Notes under the pieces: model-generated
Told to the model about the DNA's origin: nothing
What the model saw: the letters and a program-made list of their open reading frames with translations, nothing else
Database searches by the model: none
Source of the DNA: Flavobacterium psychrophilum
GTDB taxonomy: Bacteria > Bacteroidota > Bacteroidia > Flavobacteriales > Flavobacteriaceae
NCBI GenBank assembly: GCA_945869365.1
Contig: CAMBOW010000024.1
Location: 1 to 21,433 of the forward strand
Direction: 5' to 3'
Length of the DNA stretch: 21,433 nucleotides
Program-made: the position numbers and the translations under genes
Shown: piece after piece, positions 16,056-21,433 of the stretch
Numbering within the stretch: position 1 is the first letter of the stretch
Layout of the letters: each line of letters opens with the position of its first letter

Positions 16056-17114
16056 ATGAACATCAAGATAACCGGCATCGGAAGTTATATTCCCACCCAA
16101 GTAGTAAAAAACACTGATTTTAATCAACACACTTTTTTTAATGAAGATGGCTCCGCTTTTGCCTATTCAAACGAAGTGGTGATTGGGAAATTTAAAAGCA
16201 TCACCGGGATTGGTGAACGCCGCTATGCTCCTGCTGATTTATGCTCATCCGATTTGGCCTTTTTTGCCGCACAAAAAGCGATCGAAAATGCCCAAATTGA
16301 TCCAGAAACATTAAACTACATTATCCTTGCCCACAACTTTGGGGACGTGAAACCCAATACCATCCAATCGGATATGTTACCCAGCTTGGCTACCCGAGTA
16401 AAACACAACTTAAAAATTCAGAACCCCAAATGTGTCGCCTATGATATTTTGTTTGGATGCCCAGGCTGGATAGAAGGTGTATTGCAAGCCAATGCGCTCA
16501 TCAAATCGGGCATGGCCAAAAAATGCTTGGTAATTGGCACCGAAACCCTTTCTCGCGTAGTTGACATTCATGATCGCGATAGTATGATTTATGCCGATGG
16601 TTCTGGGGCAGCCGTATTGGAAGCCTGTGACGATCATGATGGCTTACTCTCATTTGAGAGTGCTACCTATGCCAGCGACGAAGCCAATTATTTGTATTTC
16701 GGGAATTCCTTCAATTCCGAATTGGATTCTAATGTGCGGTATATAAAAATGCACGGTAGAAAAATTTATGAGTTTGCCCTAAGCCGAGTGCCGCAAGCCA
16801 TGAAAGAATGTCTAGACAAATCGGGTATACACATCAAAGACATTAAGAAAATATTGATTCACCAAGCCAACGAAAAAATGGACGAAGCCATTGTGAATCG
16901 CTTTTATAAATTATACAACGAAACAACACCCGAAGGCATTATGCCCATGAGTATTTCGTTTTTGGGCAACAGCAGCGTGGCCACCATTCCTACACTATAT
17001 GATTTGTTGTTGCAAGGAAAATTTGAGGGCCAAACCCTACACAAAGGTGATATTTTACTCTTTGCCTCAGTAGGAGCCGGCATGAACGTCAACGCATTTG
17101 TCTATAAACATTAG
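16056..17114 (+). CDS. KASIII-like 3-oxoacyl-ACP synthase (FabH family)
   Basis: This 352-residue thiolase-fold enzyme has the intact KASIII triad: C135 in DILFGCPGW, H269 in ILIHQANEKM, and N305 in FLGNSSVATIP. The N-terminal ITGIGSYIPTQVV and the C-terminal GDILLFASVGAGMN are also family hallmarks. KASIII enzymes condense an acyl-CoA or acyl-ACP starter with malonyl-ACP. This protein is somewhat longer than housekeeping FabH (about 315-330), with an insertion near residues 25-45 (HTFFNEDGSAFAYSNEV). It does not sit beside rpmF, plsX or other fatty-acid genes. Its neighbours are a methyltransferase, a glycosyltransferase and an Mla-type transporter, so it more likely serves a special lipid or secondary metabolite than bulk fatty acid synthesis. 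The starter unit cannot be read from sequence. Confidence 0.9.
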   Translation: MNIKITGIGSYIPTQVVKNTDFNQHTFFNEDGSAFAYSNEVVIGKFKSITGIGERRYAPADLCSSDLAFFAAQKAIENAQIDPETLNYIILAHNFGDVKPNTIQSDMLPSLATRVKHNLKIQNPKCVAYDILFGCPGWIEGVLQANALIKSGMAKKCLVIGTETLSRVVDIHDRDSMIYADGSGAAVLEACDDHDGLLSFESATYASDEANYLYFGNSFNSELDSNVRYIKMHGRKIYEFALSRVPQAMKECLDKSGIHIKDIKKILIHQANEKMDEAIVNRFYKLYNETTPEGIMPMSISFLGNSSVATIPTLYDLLLQGKFEGQTLHKGDILLFASVGAGMNVNAFVYKH

Positions 17115-17170
17115 GCCTTTACTGCAGGAAAAGCTGAGGCAAAAAAATAAAGCCAAACTAGTTTTCTTTG

Positions 17171-17178
17171 TATATTTA
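17171..17178 (+). promoter_or_regulatory. Possible -7 element (TATATTTA) before the methyltransferase gene
   Basis: TATATTTA is one base off TAnnTTTG, in the 88-base gap between the KASIII stop and the methyltransferase ATG at 17203. If active, it would separate the methyltransferase-GT2-MlaEF run from the KASIII gene. No good -33 element is visible. Confidence 0.3.
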
Positions 17179-17202
17179 CCGACCGATTCAACCGCCTAAC
17201 TC

Positions 17203-17730
17203 ATGTACGAAAACACCTATCCCAGTAAGCGATTTCAACGCACTTTGGCCTTTTTACAACAACACATCTCGCCAAGCGAAACCATTTTGGATTTGGGTGT
17301 AGACAACCCGTTTTCAAAAATCATGCGCAAAGAAGGATATACGGTGAGTAACACATCAGGCGAAGACCTAGATGTAGATCAAACTGCTTTGCAACAAAAC
17401 AAGGCCGAGGTTGTGACTGCCTTTGAAATCTTTGAGCATTTACTCAATCCGTTTACGATTTTACAATCCATACAGGCAAACAAATTGCTCATTTCGATTC
17501 CGATGCGGCTTTGGTTTTCGCCGGCCTACCGCAGCAAAACCGACACTTGGGATAGACATTACCACGAATTTGAAGACTGGCAATTGGATTGGCTACTCGA
17601 AAAAACAGGCTGGAAAATAATTGCTCGCGAGCAATTTACCCATCCAGTCAAAAAAATTGGATTTCGCCCATTACTCCGCTATTTTACCAACCGTTATTAT
17701 ATTGTCTACGCCGAAAAAACAACGCCATGA
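17203..17730 (+). CDS. Class I SAM-dependent methyltransferase-like protein with atypical motif I
   Basis: This 175-residue protein follows the short class I methyltransferase layout. Strand 1 with the SAM-binding region is TILDLGVDNPFSKIM (about 28-42), the second acidic region is SGEDLDVD (about 51-58), and a motif-IV-like segment AEVVTAFEIFEHLLNP (about 68-83) resembles the xxDVVxxxEVLEHxxxP pattern of Methyltransf_11/23 proteins. A late ISIPMRLWF strand follows, then a WDRHYHEFEDWQLDWLLEKTGW block. Motif I lacks the usual GxGxG and reads DLGVDNP, so activity is probable but not certain. The substrate is unknown. The stop overlaps the next start as ATGA, so it is translationally coupled to the GT2 glycosyltransferase. 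Confidence 0.78.
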   Translation: MYENTYPSKRFQRTLAFLQQHISPSETILDLGVDNPFSKIMRKEGYTVSNTSGEDLDVDQTALQQNKAEVVTAFEIFEHLLNPFTILQSIQANKLLISIPMRLWFSPAYRSKTDTWDRHYHEFEDWQLDWLLEKTGWKIIAREQFTHPVKKIGFRPLLRYFTNRYYIVYAEKTTP

Positions 17731-18593
17731 ACCTAAAATACGTTGTCGTTATACCTGCCCATAATGAAGCCCAATTTGTTGGACTCACCCTGCAATCTAT
17801 AGTAGATCAGACGTATTTGCCTTATAAAGTGATTGTGGTGAATGACAATTCGACCGATACTACCGCTGAAATTGTACAGGAATTTTCCCAAAAATACGCC
17901 TATATTTCTTTGATAAATACTATATCCGAGGCCGAACATTTGCCTGGCAGCAAAGTAATACGTGCCTTTCAAGTAGGATTTGACACCTTAGGAAAGGACT
18001 TTGATATTGTGGTAAAATTGGATGCCGATTTAATCTTACCGCTTGACTATTTTGAAACCATCTTGACTTATTTTGATGACGATATGGCGGTAGGAATGGC
18101 CGGTGGATTTGCTTACATCGAAAATGAAAAAGGCGAATGGGTCCTCGAAAATTTAACCGATAAAGATCACATACGCGGCGCTTTTAAAGCCTACCGGCGA
18201 GCTTGTTTTGAGGAAATTGGTGGCCTAAAACCAGCCATGGGTTGGGATACCGTAGACGAATTGCTTTGTCATTTCTACGGCTGGAAGGTTGTTACCGATG
18301 TGCGATTACAGGTAAAACACCTGAAACCTACGGGAGCCAATTACAACAACAAAGCGCGTTACAAACAAGGCGAAGCGTTCTACGGCCTGGGGTACGGATT
18401 TATTATCACGTGTGTTTCCTCGGCCAAATTGGCTTTTATGAAAAAGAAACCAAGCTTATTTATCGATTATATGCTGGGCTTTTGCCAAGCACTTTGGGCC
18501 AGAAAACCACTATTGGTTAGTCCCGTACAAGCCAAATTTATTCGTGAATACCGTTGGCAAAAAATGAAACAAAAACTTGTTAAAACCACTTAA
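17727..18593 (+). CDS. Family 2 glycosyltransferase
   Basis: This 288-residue GT-A enzyme opens with YVVVIPAHNEAQFVGLTLQSI, has VVNDNSTDTT (38-46) and the metal-binding DAD (D99-A100-D101, in KLDADLILPLDYF). A downstream GGLKPAMGWDTVDELLC segment provides the acidic catalytic region. Moderately hydrophobic stretches near the C-terminus (GFIITCVSSAKLAF, LFIDYMLGFCQALWA) suggest membrane association, not clear spanning helices. The ATG at 17727 overlaps the methyltransferase stop (ATGA). A longer frame from 17589 lies inside the methyltransferase gene and ends just before the canonical GT2 start, so it is rejected. The gene ends 5 bases before the MlaE-like permease, which points to a glycolipid substrate handled by that transporter. 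Donor and acceptor are unknown. Confidence 0.9.
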   Translation: MNLKYVVVIPAHNEAQFVGLTLQSIVDQTYLPYKVIVVNDNSTDTTAEIVQEFSQKYAYISLINTISEAEHLPGSKVIRAFQVGFDTLGKDFDIVVKLDADLILPLDYFETILTYFDDDMAVGMAGGFAYIENEKGEWVLENLTDKDHIRGAFKAYRRACFEEIGGLKPAMGWDTVDELLCHFYGWKVVTDVRLQVKHLKPTGANYNNKARYKQGEAFYGLGYGFIITCVSSAKLAFMKKKPSLFIDYMLGFCQALWARKPLLVSPVQAKFIREYRWQKMKQKLVKTT

Positions 18594-18598
18594 CCGCT

Positions 18599-19348
18599 AT
18601 GATGCTTATTCGCTATCTCTCGCAAATTGGAAAATACGCCTTAATGTGGATTGAAATATTCAGAAAACCCACCAAATGGTCGGTGATGAAAGTGCTCATC
18701 CTGAAAGAAATAGACGACTTGATTATCGGGTCATTGGGTATTGTGGCTTTCATCTCCTTTTTTGTGGGCGGTGTTGTTTCGATTCAAACGGCCTTAAACC
18801 TCAACAACCCCATAATTCCAAAATCATTGATTGGATTTGCCACACGTCAGTCGGTTATTTTAGAATTTGCACCCACCTTTATCTCGATAATTATGGCGGG
18901 AAAAATGGGGTCGTTTATTACCTCAAGCATCGGAACCATGCGTGTAACCGAGCAAATTGATGCCCTCGAAGTGATGGGTGTCAACTCAATAAATTACTTG
19001 GTGTTTCCCAAACTAATGGCCTTACTTCTCTACCCTTTTTTAATTAGCATCAGTATGTTTTTGGGCATTTTTGGTGGCTGGGTTGCAGCCGTATATGGTG
19101 GATTTGCTTCCAGTTCAGATTTTGCAAGTGGTTTACAACAACAATTTATCCCGTTTCACATTGTCTATGCCTTTATCAAAACGTTTGTGTTTGGCATATT
19201 GCTCGCAACCATACCTTCTTTTCATGGGTATTACATGAAAGGTGGCGCCCTCGAAGTAGGAAAAGCGAGTACGGTTTCGTTTGTATGGACATCGGTGACG
19301 ATTATTTTAATGAACTACATTCTCACCCAAATGCTGCTAACCTCATGA
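18599..19348 (+). CDS. MlaE/YrbE family ABC transporter permease
   Basis: This 249-residue integral membrane protein matches the MlaE permease family that moves phospholipids or other lipids between inner and outer membranes. Hallmarks are the amphipathic N-terminus, the GSLGIVAFISFFVGGVVSIQTAL helix (about 45-67), the coupling region IMAGKMGSFITSSIGTMRVTEQIDALEVMGVNSINYLVFPK (about 100-140), and later helices. AGKMGS and TEQIDALEVMG are strongly conserved in the family. It starts 5 bases after the GT2 stop and overlaps the ATPase start as ATGA. No MCE-domain (MlaD-like) substrate-binding protein lies in the window, although such permeases normally work with one, so the partner must be elsewhere. 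Confidence 0.94.
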   Translation: MMLIRYLSQIGKYALMWIEIFRKPTKWSVMKVLILKEIDDLIIGSLGIVAFISFFVGGVVSIQTALNLNNPIIPKSLIGFATRQSVILEFAPTFISIIMAGKMGSFITSSIGTMRVTEQIDALEVMGVNSINYLVFPKLMALLLYPFLISISMFLGIFGGWVAAVYGGFASSSDFASGLQQQFIPFHIVYAFIKTFVFGILLATIPSFHGYYMKGGALEVGKASTVSFVWTSVTIILMNYILTQMLLTS

Positions 19349-20106
19349 TCGAAGTAAAAAACGTAGAGAAATCGTTTGGCGATTCCAAAGTATTGAAGGG
19401 CATTTCAACCGTATTTGAAACTGGGAAAACCAACTTAATTATTGGACAAAGTGGTTCTGGAAAAACCGTTTTGCTCAAAAGTTTATTGGGTATTCACACC
19501 CCCGAAAAAGGCACCATTTCGTTTGACGGCCGCATTTATTCGAATCTTACGGCCAATGAAAAGCGCGAATTGCGCACCGAGATTGGAATGGTGTTTCAAG
19601 GCAGTGCATTGTTTGATTCGATGACAGTAGAAGAAAACGTGGGATTTCCGCTCAAAATGTTTACCAACAAAACCAAAGCCGAGATACAAGAACGTGTAAA
19701 TTTTGTATTGAACCGGGTGAACTTGGTCGATGCGCACATCAAACTTCCTTCTGAAATTTCTGGAGGAATGCAAAAACGAGTGGCCATTGCGCGCGCCATA
19801 GTGAACAATCCAAAATACTTGTTTTGCGACGAACCCAATTCGGGCTTGGATCCAAAAACCTCGATTGTAATTGATAACTTAATCAAAGAAATTACCGAAG
19901 AATATAACATTACCACGGTAATCAATTCGCACGATATGAATTCGGTGATGGAAATTGGCGAAAATATTGTCTTTCTGAAAGACGGATTAAAAGCTTGGCA
20001 GGGGACAAAAGATGAAATTTTTCATACGGACAACCAAGCTGTTGTTGACTTTGTGTACTCGTCCAATTTGTTCAAAAAAGTACGCGAGGCCTATTTGAAA
20101 GGCTAA
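19345..20106 (+). CDS. MlaF-like ABC transporter ATPase
   Basis: This 253-residue nucleotide-binding subunit is the partner of the upstream permease. It shows Walker A GQSGSGKT (34-41), the Q-loop glutamine near Q85, signature SGGMQKRVAIARA (139-151), Walker B YLFCDEP with catalytic E163, D-loop SGLDP (166-170) and the H-switch in INSHDMN. The SGGMQKR form of the signature is characteristic of Mla/Ttg2A-type lipid transporters. The start is the ATG at 19345, which overlaps the permease stop (ATGA). A longer frame from 19285 would lie within the permease gene and add residues unlike any ABC protein. The TAA stop overlaps the TAG stop of the convergent DUF2490 gene by 4 bases. Confidence 0.95.
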   Translation: MIEVKNVEKSFGDSKVLKGISTVFETGKTNLIIGQSGSGKTVLLKSLLGIHTPEKGTISFDGRIYSNLTANEKRELRTEIGMVFQGSALFDSMTVEENVGFPLKMFTNKTKAEIQERVNFVLNRVNLVDAHIKLPSEISGGMQKRVAIARAIVNNPKYLFCDEPNSGLDPKTSIVIDNLIKEITEEYNITTVINSHDMNSVMEIGENIVFLKDGLKAWQGTKDEIFHTDNQAVVDFVYSSNLFKKVREAYLKG

Positions 20107-20825
20107 TTGTCTTTCATATTTTGATCCATCTCCACTGACTTGGTAGAATTGTTGCGAAAAATCTCAAAGTAATACCCAATTACAACAAAATCTTTCCCGG
20201 TCTCGTCGTTAATTTTATAATCAAATTGACGCAAAATTCCCAGCTGATAGGAAGCCTGTTTGGACAAAAAATAACTGCCTGTGAGTTGCAATCTATTTCG
20301 TTCAAAATACGGTTGGGTATCGGTAAAAAAAAGTTCGTTTGACAAATTCAACTGAAAGGGTTTATAGCCTTTGGTTTCTTTTCCAAACGGATAGACAACT
20401 CCCAATCGGTAACGAAATCTGTTGCGAAATCCTGCACTAGTACACCTAAATTCTGAACGATAGCGTTGTTCCACTTTGATGGAACCAATGGATTGCAACA
20501 AGCTCAGCTGTGGCCACAACCTGAATTCGTTGTTGTTTTTTGGCGTGCTAAAATTGCCTCCTGATTTGTAGGTTTGATAACTTCCAGCGCCCAAAGTAAG
20601 GCGAACCGCTTTGTGTAGTTTGTAATTTACCGCTGCTTTGTATTCGTAATAATGAAACTGATCGTAAAAAGCCAAAGACCGAAGTTGTGCTTCTGCAAAA
20701 AAACTGAGGCGCTCTGTTTGATTATATTTGAGGTTTATACTATTCCAAGTACCTAAAGCGCTAGATTGAGCAACTCCAATTTGCAAACCTAAAACACAAA
20801 AACAAACAACATAAAATCCTTTCAT
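20103..20825 (-). CDS. DUF2490 family outer-membrane-like protein
   Basis: This 240-residue protein has a signal peptide (MKGFYVVCFCVLGLQIGVAQ, probable cleavage after residue 19 or 20) and then the DUF2490 pattern: LGTWNSINLKYNQTERLSFFAEAQLRS, alternating aromatic strands and an RFRYRLG segment near 135. The alternating hydrophobic, aromatic-rich strands suggest a small beta-barrel in the outer membrane. The last barrel-like strand (VVIGYYFEIF) is followed by a polar tail of about 16 residues and not by the usual terminal aromatic residue. It starts 15 bases after the mannose-1-phosphate guanylyltransferase stop, so the two are probably co-transcribed. It converges on the MlaF-like gene. Its function is unknown. 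Confidence 0.8.
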   Translation of the reverse strand: MKGFYVVCFCVLGLQIGVAQSSALGTWNSINLKYNQTERLSFFAEAQLRSLAFYDQFHYYEYKAAVNYKLHKAVRLTLGAGSYQTYKSGGNFSTPKNNNEFRLWPQLSLLQSIGSIKVEQRYRSEFRCTSAGFRNRFRYRLGVVYPFGKETKGYKPFQLNLSNELFFTDTQPYFERNRLQLTGSYFLSKQASYQLGILRQFDYKINDETGKDFVVIGYYFEIFRNNSTKSVEMDQNMKDN

Positions 20826-20840
20826 TGCAAAAAACCAATT

Positions 20841-21433
20841 TTATTTGGGCAATTGCGCCACAATTCCCTTGATTTCCTGTTCTTTGCTTTTGGGATAAAT
20901 CAGTAATACATTGTCTTTATCGACTACAATAAAATCGTGTAAGCCGTCAATTATCACCAACTTATCTTTGGCGGTACTAATGATGTTGCTCGTGGTGTTT
21001 TGCAACAACACGCTTGCATTCACGACTGCATTGTTGTGCTCATCTTTGTCTAATTTTTCGTGCAAGGAGCCCCAGGTTCCCAAATCATTCCAATCAAAAG
21101 TGGCGGGCAACACATAGACATTTGGTGCCGATTCCATGACCGCATAATCAATCGAAACATTGTCGGCCTGGGCATAATGCGAGGCAATAAATGCGGCTTC
21201 ATCAGCCGTAGAAAAGGTTGGCCAGCCTTGCATAAACAAACTAAACATCTCCGGTTGATAGGCTTCAAACGCAGCCGTTATGGCTTGTACACTCCAAATA
21301 AATATACCGCCGTTCCATAAAAAATTACCGCTGGCCAAAAACGACTTGGCGGTTTCGTAATCGGGTTTTTCCCGAAATTGATTTACTTTTTTAATGGGAT
21401 TTTTGTCTTGTTTATCAAATTCGATATAGCCAA
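20841..21433 (-). CDS. Mannose-1-phosphate guanylyltransferase, N-terminus cut by window edge
   Basis: The frame is open from the right edge to a TAA at 20841, giving the C-terminal 196 residues of an enzyme usually about 355 long. It makes GDP-mannose from mannose-1-phosphate and GTP for surface polysaccharides or glycoproteins. Family motifs are IKKVNQFREKPDYETAKSFLASGNFLWNGGIFIW, where EKP and WNGGIF are diagnostic, SIDYAVME (about 100-108), and FDWNDLGTWGSLHEKL. The TTG at 21338 is internal and is not a start, because the conserved EKPD segment lies upstream of it. There is no phosphomannose isomerase domain, so this is the short, monofunctional form. The catalytic N-terminal nucleotide-binding motif is outside the window. 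Confidence 0.94.
   Translation of the reverse strand, partial: GYIEFDKQDKNPIKKVNQFREKPDYETAKSFLASGNFLWNGGIFIWSVQAITAAFEAYQPEMFSLFMQGWPTFSTADEAAFIASHYAQADNVSIDYAVMESAPNVYVLPATFDWNDLGTWGSLHEKLDKDEHNNAVVNASVLLQNTTSNIISTAKDKLVIIDGLHDFIVVDKDNVLLIYPKSKEQEIKGIVAQLPK

Noticed and set aside
17589..17726. Upstream ATG extending the GT2 gene by 46 codons
   Set aside because: The extension lies entirely inside the methyltransferase gene in another frame, and the canonical GT2 opening follows directly after the ATG at 17727.
19285..19344. Upstream ATG extending the MlaF-like ATPase by 20 codons
   Set aside because: It overlaps the permease coding region, and the ABC domain begins exactly at the ATG at 19345, which forms a typical ATGA junction.

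Overview
This window looks like core chromosome from a member of the Bacteroidota, most likely class Flavobacteriia. The protein families and gene pairings are typical of that group: an S46 dipeptidyl-peptidase, a short-lid adenylate kinase beside hpt, a DUF2490 protein, an MlaE/MlaF pair beside DUF2490 and a mannose-1-phosphate guanylyltransferase, and an Obg with an SKxD G4 motif. Several genes carry a TAnnTTTG-type -7 element just upstream and lack an obvious Shine-Dalgarno site. The DNA is moderately AT-rich by eye. I saw no tRNA, rRNA, CRISPR array, integrase or transposase, and no gene-free stretch longer than about 210 bases.

Layout, left to right. Positions 1-1499 (minus) hold the N-terminal two thirds of a secreted S46 peptidase that runs off the left edge. 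A divergent gap separates it from a two-gene plus-strand unit at 1707-3510: an LpxH-like metallophosphoesterase and a GT-B glycosyltransferase. This converges with no gap on a minus-strand housekeeping run, in transcription order hpt, adk, a CNNM/CorC-type CBS membrane protein, and obgE (7091 down to 3511). Divergent from hpt are a small helical-repeat-like protein of unknown function, purK, purE and an M3 oligopeptidase (7179-11591). With hpt and adk, purK and purE give this stretch a purine theme. The M3 gene faces a minus-strand UbiA-like membrane protein (11751-12521) across a gap built almost entirely of direct and inverted repeats. Divergent from that is gcvP (glycine decarboxylase), which ends in a strong intrinsic terminator, followed at once by a group III truncated globin.

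Positions 16056-20106 hold a KASIII-like enzyme, a SAM methyltransferase with an atypical motif I, a GT2 glycosyltransferase, and an MlaE-type permease with its MlaF-type ATPase. The last four genes are joined by ATGA overlaps or a 5-base gap. They converge, with a 4-base overlap, on a minus-strand pair: a DUF2490 outer-membrane-like protein and a mannose-1-phosphate guanylyltransferase cut by the right edge.

Most of the window is ordinary housekeeping sequence. The best candidate for an under-described system is the KASIII/methyltransferase/GT2/MlaEF locus, whose layout suggests one enzyme set that makes or modifies a lipid coupled to the transporter that moves it. The next most interesting items are the UbiA-like protein that keeps only the second Asp-rich motif, and the repeat structure beside it. 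All family calls come from motif reading without database searches.
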